Position numbers and translations under genes: made by a program
Assembly (NCBI RefSeq): GCF_009755815.1
Contig: NZ_WRPK01000011.1
Coordinates: forward strand, 186,001-250,000
Origin: Flavisphingomonas formosensis
GTDB lineage: Bacteria; Pseudomonadota; Alphaproteobacteria; Sphingomonadales; Sphingomonadaceae
DNA length: 64,000 nucleotides
Reading direction: 5' to 3'
Notes under the pieces: generated by a model
Databases searched by the model: none
What the model was told of the DNA's origin: nothing
The model's input: the letters and a program-made list of their open reading frames with translations, nothing else
Part shown: in pieces, positions 26,875 through 35,293 of the stretch
Position numbering within the stretch: position 1 is the first letter of the stretch
Layout: every line of letters starts with the position of its first letter

Positions 26875-27537
26875 TTACCTCTCGATCAGCGTCCGCAGGC
26901 GTGCAACGGCGGCCGAGGGCGCGGAAAGCACCGGCACTGCGGTTTTCGCCTGTGCCGCCTCCTGCGCCCGCGAGGTCGAGAAGTGGGCAAGCATGATCGC
27001 GTCCCGGCCGTCGAGTTCGCCGATGCGCGCAGCGATGCGGGCATTATGGGCCTCTGTGTCGCCGGCGCGCAGCGCGGTCATCGCATCCTCGACAAGGATG
27101 GTCGTGAGCGTGGCATCGCCGCCGATCGACGCCGCGTATTCGGCGAACTCAGCCTCCATCGTGATGATCGAGGGGGCAAACGTGGCGACCATCCCGACCT
27201 TCGGGCCGATTTCCAGGGCAGCCTCGAACATCGCCTCGTTGGGCTTCAGCACCGGCACCGGGAATTCGCGCGCCATCTGCTCGATCGCGGGGCCGAACGC
27301 CGAACAGGTGACGAGGATCGCGTCGGCGCCGATCGACAGCGCGTAGCGGCCCAGCGAGACGAAGCGGGCGATCAGCGCCTCGGTCAGCTCGGCATCGCGC
27401 GCGCGGTCCGGGGTCAGCGCGTCGTCGAGCAGGTTGACCAGTTCCGGCTCGGGCCAGAGGCTGCGAAAGGCCGACTGGATCGGGTCGATGGCGACGGTGG
27501 TGGCGTGGAGCAGGACGATGCGCGGGTGCTGTGTCAT
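26875..27537 (-). CDS. Asp/Glu/hydantoin racemase-superfamily protein
   Basis: 220 residues of the aspartate/glutamate racemase superfamily, which includes racemases, maleate isomerase and arylmalonate decarboxylase. The first-half catalytic site is present as AILVTCSAFGPAIEQ with Cys78. At the position of the second catalytic cysteine the sequence reads IMLAHFSTSRA, so that cysteine is missing. A one-cysteine arrangement argues against a normal two-base racemase. It is the last gene of a three-gene operon after the RraA-like and binding-protein genes (8 bp after the latter). Confidence 0.8.
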   Translation of the reverse strand: MTQHPRIVLLHATTVAIDPIQSAFRSLWPEPELVNLLDDALTPDRARDAELTEALIARFVSLGRYALSIGADAILVTCSAFGPAIEQMAREFPVPVLKPNEAMFEAALEIGPKVGMVATFAPSIITMEAEFAEYAASIGGDATLTTILVEDAMTALRAGDTEAHNARIAARIGELDGRDAIMLAHFSTSRAQEAAQAKTAVPVLSAPSAAVARLRTLIER

Positions 27538-27545
27538 GGCCGGGG

Positions 27546-28262
27546 TCACTCGAAGAAGGGGATGAGGCCGCTTGCGAGGCAAGCGGCGCGCACGGGTTGG
27601 CTGAACAGCTGATCGAGGAACGCGGCCGCGCCTTGCCGGTTGGCGGCGTCGGCGAACAGCGCGGCGCTGAAATCGGTGGTTTCCTGAACCGCGTCCGGGA
27701 ACGGGCCGAGCACGTCGAGACCGGGCACCGCCAGCAGTTCGCTGAGCTGCTGGACTGCCAGCACCGCATCGCCGCGCGCCACCGGCTCGCCGGTCAGCCC
27801 GGAGGGGATGACCGTGGCCTTGGCGCGAACCGCGTCTCCGACACCGAGCGCGTCGATCAGTCGCTCGAAGTAGATGCCGCTGGCCCCGGCGCGCGAATAG
27901 ACGAGGCTGGGCACCGCCAGCAGCGTTGCGCGCAGGTCCTCGACCGAGCCGATGGCGAAGCGCTCGCCCCCTTGCGCCACCGCGAGGCCGAAGGCGGCCT
28001 GTGCGAACGGGCGGCGGCTGGCGGGATCGATGAGGCCGCGAGCGGCCAGTTCGTCGAGCGCCCAGTCGATGGCGACGATGCCGTCCGCCCGCTCACCCGC
28101 CGAAATGCGCTGCATAAGCGCCACGGTCGGGTCCCAGACCATGCCCACCTGTTCGCCGGCAGCGTCGAGCGGGGGAAGCACATAAGCGTCGACGATGGCG
28201 CGCACGATCAGCGCGCTCATCATCGTGGTCGGGCCCTTGGCGGCGGGCATCGAGCGGCTCAT
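27546..28262 (-). CDS. ModA-like substrate-binding-domain protein without signal peptide
   Basis: 238 residues with a periplasmic-binding-protein-like fold (PBP-like, ModA/LysR-effector type). Segments include AKGPTTMMSALIVRAIVDAY, VGMVWDPTVALMQRISAGER, GIVAIDWALDELAARGLID and FLDQLFSQPVRAACLASGLI. The N-terminus has no signal peptide, so it is predicted to be cytoplasmic. The start overlaps the stop of the RraA-like gene by 4 bp. No transporter subunits are adjacent. Function is unknown; a sensing, buffering or enzymatic role is possible. Confidence 0.7.
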   Translation of the reverse strand: MSRSMPAAKGPTTMMSALIVRAIVDAYVLPPLDAAGEQVGMVWDPTVALMQRISAGERADGIVAIDWALDELAARGLIDPASRRPFAQAAFGLAVAQGGERFAIGSVEDLRATLLAVPSLVYSRAGASGIYFERLIDALGVGDAVRAKATVIPSGLTGEPVARGDAVLAVQQLSELLAVPGLDVLGPFPDAVQETTDFSAALFADAANRQGAAAFLDQLFSQPVRAACLASGLIPFFE

Positions 28263-28939
28263 AGGTAGTCGAACGGGAAGGGGATCGTCGCGAGGCGGTC
28301 GTCGATCCACTTGCGGTCGACCGTGCCGTTGCGCACCCGGTCGCGCTGCGCGGTCTCGCCGGCAAGACGCTTGGCGGCTTCCTCGTAGATCGTCTCGGTC
28401 AGGTCGAATGGCACGCAGATGACGCCATCCTCGTCGCCGACGATGAGGTCGCCCGGCATCACCACGAGACCGCCGACCGAGACCGGCACGTTCAGTTCGC
28501 CGGGGCCGGTCTGGTATGGCCCGCGCTGGGTCACGCCGGCCGCGAAGACCGGGAAGGGGTGGTTGCCGACGTGTCCCGAATCGCGGATCGCGCCGTCGAG
28601 GACGACACCGGCAAGGCCGCGCGTCTCCGAATGGGTGAGCATCATCTCGCCCATCAGCGAATTGGTGCAATCGCCGGCGGCGTCGACGACGATGACGTCG
28701 CCGGGCAGGGCGCTGTCGATCGCCTTGTGGATGAACAGGTTGTCGCCGGGACGGGTGTGGACCGTGTAGGCCGGGCCGACCAGCACGGTGCCACCGGCGT
28801 GCATCGGCCGGATATGCGGGCCGGCGGCGAACAGGCGGCCCATGCAGTCGCCGATCACGGCGGTCGGGATTTCGCGGTACTTTTCGACGGTCTCAGGCGA
28901 AACCCGGCGGGCCGGTTGCAGGATGGCTCGGAGCTTCAT
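28259..28939 (-). CDS. RraA-like / HMG-CHA aldolase family protein
   Basis: 226 residues. Characteristic segments are IPTAVIGDCMGRLFAAGPHI, PGDNLFIHKAIDSALPGDVI, VVLDGAIRDSG and PGDLIVGDEDGVICVP. The family contains 4-hydroxy-4-methyl-2-oxoglutarate/4-carboxy-4-hydroxy-2-oxoadipate aldolases, which split tertiary alpha-hydroxy acids to pyruvate, and also the RNase E inhibitor RraA. The Arg-Asp pair in GAIRDSG and the upstream GD residues are present, consistent with aldolase or decarboxylase activity. It heads a three-gene operon divergent from the LysR gene at 29041. Confidence 0.82.
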   Translation of the reverse strand: MKLRAILQPARRVSPETVEKYREIPTAVIGDCMGRLFAAGPHIRPMHAGGTVLVGPAYTVHTRPGDNLFIHKAIDSALPGDVIVVDAAGDCTNSLMGEMMLTHSETRGLAGVVLDGAIRDSGHVGNHPFPVFAAGVTQRGPYQTGPGELNVPVSVGGLVVMPGDLIVGDEDGVICVPFDLTETIYEEAAKRLAGETAQRDRVRNGTVDRKWIDDRLATIPFPFDYL

Positions 28940-29025
28940 GGGCGGTTCCTCGGATGAACGCGGGGGCTGTCGAGCCGGGTCAATAGGCAGCGTGAACGGC
29001 CTTGCGCCAATAGAGATTGCAGCGA

Positions 29026-29052
29026 CCAGCCATAAAGGCGATGTATGGCTGG
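29026..29052. promoter_or_regulatory. Perfect LysR-type operator (9-bp arms, 9-bp spacer)
   Basis: CCAGCCATA (29026-29034) and TATGGCTGG (29044-29052) are exact reverse complements around a 9-bp spacer. The core fits the T-N11-A LysR-box rule (T29033, A29045). It overlaps the start region of the LysR gene and lies about 87 bp upstream of the divergent RraA-like gene, as expected for a regulator that represses itself and controls the divergent operon. Confidence 0.75.
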
Positions 29053-29964
29053 ATGCGAAACGCGCTCGACCTGCGCCGCCTGCGCTACTTCGCCGCGATT
29101 GCTGAGCATGGCTCGCTCTCGGGCGCCGCGCGGGCGCTCAACGTCGCGCAGCCGGCGCTCAGCCACCATATCCGCCAGATCGAGGCCGCGCTGGATCTGG
29201 CACTGCTGGAGCGCCATCGCGACGGCGTGACGCTGACCGACGCGGGCCGGCTGCTCGAGGCCCACGCCCGCACGATCATGGCTGCGGTCGAGCGCGCCGA
29301 GGACGAGCTAGCCGCGCTTGCCCCGCCAGCGCCGCCCGCTTTGCGGTTGCGGATCGCGATCATCTCCTCGATCGCCGCCGAACTGACCCCGCTGCTGCTG
29401 GCGCAGTTCCAGCGGACGATGCCGGGCGTCGCCGTGCGGATCACCGAGGCGGGCACGCTCGACAGCCGCGAACTGATCGACAAGGGCACGGTGGATCTTG
29501 CCATCGCCCTGTCACCCTCGCGCCGCGCCGTGCCGGTGGCGTCCGAGCGGTTGCATCTCGTCTCGCGCGCCGAGGGGGAGGGCGACGACGGCGACATTGC
29601 CTTCGCCGAAGTGCTGCCGCTGCCGTTGATCCTTCCGGCGCGGGGCAACCCCTTGCGCGAGCTGATCGAAGCCGAGGCGGCGACGGCGGGACGGCGGCTC
29701 GACGTGGTGTTCGAAATCGACGGGCCGACCTCGCGCACCCGCGCCTTGTCGTCCGGGCAGGGGCACACGATCCTTGGCGCCACCTCGACTGCGGAACTGG
29801 CGCGCACGCCCGGCCTTGTCGTGCGCGCCATCGTCGCGCCGGCGATCCGGCGGCCGCTCTACATGGATGCGCGGCAAGGGCTTCCGGCGGACCTTGTCGA
29901 CAGCGCGCGGAGGGCACTGGCGGCGGCGCTTGCCAGCATGCCGAGCCTCGATCCCGTCGGCTGA
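29041..29964 (+). CDS. LysR-family regulator of the RraA-like operon
   Basis: A LysR protein of about 307 residues. The N-terminal winged helix is LDLRRLRYFAAIAEHGSLSG and VAQPALSHHIRQIEAALDLA. The effector domain is from about residue 95. The start is uncertain. ATG 29041 has AAGG only 2 bp away, and ATG 29053 (MRNALDLRRLRYF) would start directly after the LysR operator. A TTG at 29017 seems less likely. It is divergent from the RraA-like/binding-protein/racemase operon. Confidence 0.88.
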   Translation: MYGWMRNALDLRRLRYFAAIAEHGSLSGAARALNVAQPALSHHIRQIEAALDLALLERHRDGVTLTDAGRLLEAHARTIMAAVERAEDELAALAPPAPPALRLRIAIISSIAAELTPLLLAQFQRTMPGVAVRITEAGTLDSRELIDKGTVDLAIALSPSRRAVPVASERLHLVSRAEGEGDDGDIAFAEVLPLPLILPARGNPLRELIEAEAATAGRRLDVVFEIDGPTSRTRALSSGQGHTILGATSTAELARTPGLVVRAIVAPAIRRPLYMDARQGLPADLVDSARRALAAALASMPSLDPVG

Positions 29965-30012
29965 ATTTTTCGGGCGCTGTCATTCATTTGGCAGATGATT
30001 GGCATGGCGACA

Positions 30013-30022
30013 GCAATTGGAC
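30013..30022 (+). promoter_or_regulatory. AATTGGAC element upstream of the OtnI-like gene
   Basis: GCAATTGGAC lies 49 bp upstream of ATG 30071. The same AATTGGA(C/G) core occurs 60-76 bp upstream of the Rieske, mmgE and D-2-hydroxyacid dehydrogenase genes. TTGGAC could also serve as a -35 element, with CCTAGC 17 bp downstream. Confidence 0.45.
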
Positions 30023-30070
30023 GGCCGCCGCCCCCCTCGCCTAGCATGGCGGACAAGGGAGCATTCCTGC

Positions 30071-30847
30071 ATGCCGCGCTTCACTGCCAATCTCAGCCAG
30101 CTCTACACCGAATTCCCGTTTCTCGACCGCTTCCGCGCCGCCGCCGCCGATGGATTCGCGGGGGTCGAATATCGCGGGCCCTACGATCATCCCGCCAAGG
30201 ATATCGCCGCCCTGCTGCAGGCGCATGGACTCGAGCAGGTGCTGTTCAACCTGCCTGCGGGTAACTGGTCCGCCGGAGAACGCGGGATTGCCTGCCTGCC
30301 CGGGCGACAAGCGGAGTTTCGCGAAGGTCTGGAACAGGCGATCGCCTATGCCGGGGCGCTGAGGTGCCGGCGGCTCAATTGCCTTGCCGGGCTGATGCCC
30401 GAGGATGCAACGCCGGACGAGCTGGAAAGCACGCTGATCGGCAACCTGCGCTACGCCTGCGAGCGTCTCTCGGGCACCGGCATCACCTTGCTGCTGGAGC
30501 CGCTCAACCGCGTCGACCTGCCGACCTGCATGCTGGCGAGTACCGACGGCGCGGTGAAGGTGATGTCGGCGGTCGGCTCCACCAATCTGAAGCTGCAGTA
30601 CGATTTCTATCACATGCAGGTGATGCAGGGCGATGTCGTGCGCCACTTCGCGCAACTGCTGCCCCAGATCGGCCATGCCCAGATCGCCGGCAATCCCGGC
30701 CGTCACGAGCCGGACGTGGGGGAGCTCAACTATGGCTATATCTTCGCCGAGATCGATCGGCTGGGTTACGAGGGCTGGGTCGGGTGCGAATACGTGCCCA
30801 AGGCGGGCACCAGCGATGGGCTGGGCTGGATGAAGCCCTGGCTCTAG
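30071..30847 (+). CDS. otnI: 2-oxo-tetronate isomerase (OtnI/hydroxypyruvate isomerase family)
   Basis: 258-residue TIM-barrel isomerase. It tracks the OtnI (YgbM) pattern from end to end: MPRFTANLSQLYTEFPFLDR, NLPAGNWSAGERGIACLPGR, AQIAGNPGRHEPDVGELNY and GCEYVPKAGTSDGLGW. Catalytic glutamates are expected in LLLEPLNRVD and GCEYVP. OtnI interconverts 2-oxo- and 3-oxo-tetronate. The partner genes otnK and otnC are in the same island at 41040-42922, which strengthens the assignment over plain hydroxypyruvate isomerase. AAGGGAG lies about 9 bp upstream of the ATG. It converges with the MFS gene with no gap. Confidence 0.85.
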   Translation: MPRFTANLSQLYTEFPFLDRFRAAAADGFAGVEYRGPYDHPAKDIAALLQAHGLEQVLFNLPAGNWSAGERGIACLPGRQAEFREGLEQAIAYAGALRCRRLNCLAGLMPEDATPDELESTLIGNLRYACERLSGTGITLLLEPLNRVDLPTCMLASTDGAVKVMSAVGSTNLKLQYDFYHMQVMQGDVVRHFAQLLPQIGHAQIAGNPGRHEPDVGELNYGYIFAEIDRLGYEGWVGCEYVPKAGTSDGLGWMKPWL

Positions 30848-32269
30848 TTACCGCCCGAGCATCCCGTCGCCCGCGTCGCGCGCAAAGCGCATGTTGACGA
30901 AGATCGCCAGCAACGAAATCGCCGCCACTGTCCAGAATGCCGCCGAGAAATCCGCAAAAGCGGGGACCGTGCGCGCGTGCGCGGCCATCGACAGTTGTAG
31001 TGCGCCCGCACCGATACAGATACCGGCCGACAGGGTGAGCTGCTGGAAAGTGGTGTAGAACGCGGTCGCCTGGCTCATCCGGGCGGCATCTACCTCGTCG
31101 TAGGCGATGGTGTTGTAGGCAGTGAACTGCAGAGACATCATCGCGCCCGACAGCGCCATCACGCCAAAGACCGCCGCCATCGGCCAGTCGGGCCGGAACA
31201 GGCCACAGCTGGCATAGCCGGCCGTCGCCAGCACACCGACGCCGATCAGGCTGGTGCGATAGCCGAAGCGGCGCAAGACGCCGCCCGCGAGGCCCTTCAT
31301 GGTAAGCGCACCCAGGGCAGTCGCGATCGTCATCATGCCGCTCTGCGTTGCCGACATGCCGTAGGCGAGCTGCATCATCAGCGGCAGCAAGAAGGGTTGC
31401 GCCCCTTGCGTGATGCGGGTCAGCGAGCCGGCGATCATCGACAGCCGGAAGGTCGGCACGCCGAGTAGCGAGAGGTCGAAGATCGGATGCGCGGCGCGCC
31501 GGGCATGGGCGAGGTAGAGCGCACCGGCGACCAGACCGGTCAGGATCAGCGTCACGGCCTCATGGCGCTGGGCGGGATGGCTGACCAGCTCGGAACCGAA
31601 CAGCAGGCAGCCCAGCGCGATGGCCGAAAGCAGAAACCCGCCAAGGTCGAACGGGCGGAACTCGGGTTCGTGCGCGTCGTCGAAATAGCGCGCGGCGAGG
31701 ACGAGGCTGACCAGGCCGACGGGCACGTTGATCCAGAAGATGCAGCGCCAGTCGACGTAGGTCACCAGCAGCCCGCCGAACGGGGGGCCGATCACCGGGC
31801 CGAGCAGCCCCGGCACCGTCATCCACGCCATCGCCGAGACCATGTCCTTGCGTGCGACCGAGCGCACCAGGATCAGCCGGCCGACCGGCAGCATCATCGC
31901 CCCGCCAATGCCCTGAACGAACCGCGCCACGACCAGCGAAGGGGCGCTCCACGCAAGGCCGCAGCCGATCGAGCCGGCCATGAACACGGCGACGGCAAGG
32001 CCGAAGACGCGCTTGGCACCATGGCGGTCAGCCATGGCGCCCGAAGCCGGGATGAAGATCGCGAGCGCCAGAAAGTAGGCGGTCAGCGCGATGCTGAGAT
32101 CGGGAGCGGCGGTATGGAAGTCGCGCGCCATCGTCGGCAGCGCGGTGGTAAGAACCGTCGCGTCGAGGCTCTCCATGAAGAGGGCGCAGGCGACGACCAG
32201 CGCCACCGTGCGGTAACCTGGACGCTCGGCCGCTCGGTTCGTGGCGACAGGCGGCGCCTCATAGCGCAC
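30848..32269 (-). CDS. MFS transporter, DHA2 (14-helix) family
   Basis: Drug:H+ antiporter-2 type major facilitator of about 473 residues. Motif A is ASGAMADRHGAKRVFG; motif C-like segments are VQGIGGAMMLPVGRLILVRS and WMTVPGLLGPVIGPPFGGLL, with INVPVGLVSLVLAARYFDD. The GTG at 32269 gives MRYEAPPVATNRAAERPGYR before the first helix. The longer reading to 32398 adds 43 proline- and arginine-rich residues and is judged non-coding. It is a paralogue of the transporter at 42980-44422. Substrate unknown. Confidence 0.88.
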   Translation of the reverse strand: MRYEAPPVATNRAAERPGYRTVALVVACALFMESLDATVLTTALPTMARDFHTAAPDLSIALTAYFLALAIFIPASGAMADRHGAKRVFGLAVAVFMAGSIGCGLAWSAPSLVVARFVQGIGGAMMLPVGRLILVRSVARKDMVSAMAWMTVPGLLGPVIGPPFGGLLVTYVDWRCIFWINVPVGLVSLVLAARYFDDAHEPEFRPFDLGGFLLSAIALGCLLFGSELVSHPAQRHEAVTLILTGLVAGALYLAHARRAAHPIFDLSLLGVPTFRLSMIAGSLTRITQGAQPFLLPLMMQLAYGMSATQSGMMTIATALGALTMKGLAGGVLRRFGYRTSLIGVGVLATAGYASCGLFRPDWPMAAVFGVMALSGAMMSLQFTAYNTIAYDEVDAARMSQATAFYTTFQQLTLSAGICIGAGALQLSMAAHARTVPAFADFSAAFWTVAAISLLAIFVNMRFARDAGDGMLGR

Positions 32270-32403
32270 GGTTCGCCCGGCGAACGACAGACGCCATCTG
32301 GAATATTTCGAGGGAGTACCGTGCAAGGGTGGGTTGCCTGGAATCAGGGAGGATCTGGGGGCAGGTCCGGCCTCGCGCCTCCGGCCGCCTCCAGGCAAGG
32401 ACG

Positions 32404-32448
32404 GGCCGCGCGCTATTTTCGCAAGTGCAGCAGGAAAAGCGCGCGGCC
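32404..32448 (-). terminator. Strong hairpin downstream of the TonB-dependent receptor
   Basis: GGCCGCGCGC (32404-32413) and GCGCGCGGCC (32439-32448) are perfect complements. TTTTC (32416-32420) and GAAAA (32434-32438) extend the stem past a 2-nt bulge. It sits 28 bp after the receptor stop and lacks a clear T-run. Confidence 0.6.
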
Positions 32449-32475
32449 GGCCAATTGGTATCTAAGAGTTCGGGA

Positions 32476-34746
32476 TCAAAGACTGATGTTGAGCGTGGCG
32501 CCGACGGTGCGCGGCGCCGCCGAGTTGATCGCGACCGGGGTCTGGGCGTTGTACGAGCCCGAAACATACGTCACCGCGTTGAACAGGTTACGAACGAACA
32601 GCGTCACCTGATAACGCTCGGCGATGGTCAGGCCGGCCGAAACATTGACCAGCTCCCAGCCGGGCAGCTCGGTGTAGGCCGGGCTGACCGGATCGAACGC
32701 GGTGGTGCGTCCGCTCTGGTAGCTGAATTCGCCGCGCACGAAGCCGGGCATCGAGCCGATGGTATAATTCACCTCGGCGCTGGCGTTGATCGTCCATTTG
32801 GGCGTGTAGGGCAGCGGGTCCCCGGCCACCAGCTTGTTGATCGCCAGCGGCTGGAACGGCTGGTCGCCCACCAGCTTGGCATCGGTGTAGCTGCCGCCGA
32901 GGTTGAGGTTGAGGAAGCTGGTCGGTCGCGCGGTCAGTTCCAGCTCTCCGCCGATGGCGCGCGCGGCGCCGGCATTGGTGATGAACGAGTAGGCGCCCGT
33001 CACATCGGTGCCCTGTGCCTGGATGTCGCTCCACTTCATGTAGTAGAATGCGCCGTTCAGCGTCATCCGGTTGCCCCACCAGCTCGACTTGAAGCCGGCT
33101 TCGTAGTCCCACAGGCTGTCCGACTTGTACGGCGGCGGGATGTCGATGGTCAGGCCCAGCGGCAGGTTCGGGCCGCCTAGGCGGAAGCCCTGCGCCGCCT
33201 GCGCATAGAGCAGCAGGTCCGAGGTCGGCTTCCAGTTGATCAGGAACTTGAGGGTCTTGGACGATTCCTTGTAATTCGAGGTCGGGTAGGACGTGCCGAC
33301 CACGAAGGTATCGCCCGAAGCGCTGAGCGACTGCGAGTCGAGAGCGCGCGAGACATGGAATACGCGCACGCCGGCGGTCGCGGTCAGGGTGTCGGTCAGT
33401 TTGTAGCTCACCTCGCCGAAGCCCGCGATCTGCTTGGTATCGTCCTGGTTGGCGCGGGCGAACTTGGTGCGCGATGGTTCGCCATCATAGTTGCCGTCCG
33501 AATCCGCAAGGCCCGAGAGCAGCTGGAACTTGTTTTTGCGCTGCTGGTAGAAGGCACCGACCGTCCACTGCAGGGGACCCGAGCCAACCGAACTCAGGCG
33601 CAGTTCACCTGAGTATCCCTTGACGTCGTTATAGTCGCGCAGCGCCCGCAGCGAGCCGGCGGCAAGGCGCGCACGCACCGCGTCGATCGGCTGGCACGAT
33701 ACGTAGTCGCGGTCGGCGCACGAGAACGTATGCGTGACGACCGAGTCCTTGTGGTTGACCAGAGTGCGGTGCTGGTACGAGGCGGTCGCCGTCAGCGTCG
33801 CCCAGGGCATGTTGTACGAAGTGACGAAGTTGTAGGCTTGGAACTTGTCGTCGCCCGGCTGATTGACGAAGTTCGCCGCCACCCACTTGGTCCCGGCGAT
33901 GCCGGCGAAATCCTCGTTCATGTTGAACAGGTTGCCGAAGTGGGTCTTCTGGTAATAGGCGATGAAATCGATCGTCCAGTTGTCGACCGGCTTGGCGCGC
34001 AGGTTGAAGCGGCCGCCCCAGTTACGCACCGAGTTGGTGTTCTTCTTCTGGAGGTAATACTCGTCGATCCACCCCGCGTCGTGGTCGCTATAGGCGTTGA
34101 CGCGGATCGCCAGCTTGTCGCTGATGATGGGAACGTTCAGCGTGCCGTTGATCGAGGTGTTGGTGCCGCCGCTTGCGGTGGAGCTGATGGTGCCGTTGAC
34201 GACACCGGCATATTTGGTCAGGTCGGGCCGCGCCGAGATGATGCGGATGGTGCCGCCTTCCGAGCCGGCGCCGTAGAGCGTGCCCTGCGGACCCTGCAGC
34301 ACTTCGACACGCTGCATGTCCCACAACTTGACGTCGGGCTGCTGCGAGCCGGCGCTGGTGTTCTCGCCGGTGAAGCCGACGATCGGGATCTCGTCGAGGT
34401 AGAGGCCGACCTGCGGTTCGCCGGCGGCGGTGATATTGCGGATCGTGTAGCGCTTCTGGCCGGGACCCTGGTCCTGCACGGTCAGCGCGGGGATCTGCGC
34501 CGCGATGTCGCCGATCGACTTGGCGTTGGTCTTGAGCAGGGTGTCGTTGCCGATGGCGTTGACCACCATCGGCGTATTCTGGACCGTGGTTTCGCGGCGT
34601 GTCGCAGTGACGACGATGTCGCCGGCGACAGGTGCCGCCTCGGCCGCAGCGAGTTGCTCTGCTGCGGTCTGCGCATAGGCCGGAGCCACGCCGAGGATGC
34701 TGGTGGATGCTAGAAGACGAACGAGTGCGCGGCTGGACAAAGTCAT
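32476..34746 (-). CDS. TonB-dependent outer-membrane receptor
   Basis: 756-residue energised outer-membrane importer. The signal peptide ends near APAYAQTAAEQ. The plug domain follows from about residue 45: DIVVTATRRETTVQNTPMVV, then RVEVLQGPQGTLYGAGSEGG with the usual LQGPQGTLYG motif. The beta-barrel runs to the terminal aromatic-type strand TVGATLNISL. The start at 34746 has GAGGGG about 6 bp upstream. It is the likely port of entry for the island's substrate. The upstream region is extremely AT-rich. Confidence 0.94.
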   Translation of the reverse strand: MTLSSRALVRLLASTSILGVAPAYAQTAAEQLAAAEAAPVAGDIVVTATRRETTVQNTPMVVNAIGNDTLLKTNAKSIGDIAAQIPALTVQDQGPGQKRYTIRNITAAGEPQVGLYLDEIPIVGFTGENTSAGSQQPDVKLWDMQRVEVLQGPQGTLYGAGSEGGTIRIISARPDLTKYAGVVNGTISSTASGGTNTSINGTLNVPIISDKLAIRVNAYSDHDAGWIDEYYLQKKNTNSVRNWGGRFNLRAKPVDNWTIDFIAYYQKTHFGNLFNMNEDFAGIAGTKWVAANFVNQPGDDKFQAYNFVTSYNMPWATLTATASYQHRTLVNHKDSVVTHTFSCADRDYVSCQPIDAVRARLAAGSLRALRDYNDVKGYSGELRLSSVGSGPLQWTVGAFYQQRKNKFQLLSGLADSDGNYDGEPSRTKFARANQDDTKQIAGFGEVSYKLTDTLTATAGVRVFHVSRALDSQSLSASGDTFVVGTSYPTSNYKESSKTLKFLINWKPTSDLLLYAQAAQGFRLGGPNLPLGLTIDIPPPYKSDSLWDYEAGFKSSWWGNRMTLNGAFYYMKWSDIQAQGTDVTGAYSFITNAGAARAIGGELELTARPTSFLNLNLGGSYTDAKLVGDQPFQPLAINKLVAGDPLPYTPKWTINASAEVNYTIGSMPGFVRGEFSYQSGRTTAFDPVSPAYTELPGWELVNVSAGLTIAERYQVTLFVRNLFNAVTYVSGSYNAQTPVAINSAAPRTVGATLNISL

Positions 34747-34794
34747 GAAGACCCCCCTCGGGTTCACCGGTTTTCGTGACAGTTTTGTGCAACG

Positions 34795-35100
34795 CAAAAT
34801 CAGGGGGCGCTAATTTTTTTGAGCGACAGACTTATATCGCAATCGGAGCAATCCACCGCAGCAAGGAACCCACGGGATTGCAAAAAGCTCCCTGGCGTAA
34901 AATTATCCAACGCGACGGGAATTATGCAATGTAAATGTCACAATTAAAATAACTGAAAAAATTTTTATTGCTCTATTGTCTATTAATTGTTTCAATAATT
35001 CAGATAAAATCAAAGGAAATAGGAGAAATGTCAGCGATATGCGGAAAAATGTTTCAATTTATATTGAATATATAATCACATAAAAGGCAACTTTATTGAG
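34795..35100. other. Very AT-rich divergent intergenic region
   Basis: The gap between the TonB receptor and the Rieske oxygenase gene (34747-35293) contains no recognisable gene. Bases 34921-35100 are 24% G+C by hand count (43 of 180), against roughly two-thirds G+C in neighbouring genes. It has A- and T-tracts consistent with curved promoter DNA or a binding site for a xenogeneic silencer. A 15-codon ORF at 35028-35075 is probably chance. Confidence 0.7.
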
Positions 35101-35188
35101 TTTGGTGGTGGCGGTGCAGGGGTGTTGCGCACCATATCGCAGGTTTGCCGCGCTTCGGGTACGCGTGGCTGCGGGTTATTCGCGGCTG

Positions 35189-35218
35189 CAATATGTACGT
35201 CCCCAATACAAATTGGAC
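35189..35218 (+). promoter_or_regulatory. Shared 30-bp regulatory element upstream of the Rieske operon
   Basis: Begins CAATATGTACG and ends CCCCAATACAAATTGGAC. It matches 37299-37328 at 24 of 30 positions. The centre CCAAT-N4-ATTGG (35203-35216) is an inverted repeat. It lies 76 bp upstream of the oxygenase ATG. It is a candidate activator site, possibly overlapping the -35 element. Confidence 0.6.
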
Positions 35219-35293
35219 TTTGCGAGGCCGGTTCGGTCTGACGGATCCAGCCATGTACGGTGCCGACGACGCCACGCCGCGAAAGGACAGGCC

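Noticed and set aside
32270-32398. N-terminal extension of the DHA2 transporter to 32398
   Set aside because: The 43 residues are Pro/Arg/Gly-rich and unlike the family; GTG 32269 precedes the first helix properly.
32451-32458. CCAATTGG palindrome near the TonB receptor terminator as a fifth AATTGGA regulon site
   Set aside because: It lies downstream of the receptor and about 180 bp from the transporter start, and lacks the C/G-flanked AATTGGA(C/G) context.
35028-35075. 15-codon ORF (MSAICGKMFQFILNI) upstream of the Rieske gene, considered as a leader peptide
   Set aside because: It lies in 24% G+C sequence where short ORFs arise by chance, has no attenuator-like hairpin after it, and the AGGAG is too close to the ATG.
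35096-35293. Possible 66-residue N-terminal extension of the Rieske oxygenase
   Set aside because: The in-frame TTG lacks a ribosome-binding site, the extra sequence is unlike the family N-terminus, and it would cover the shared regulatory element; ATG 35294 has AAAGGA.
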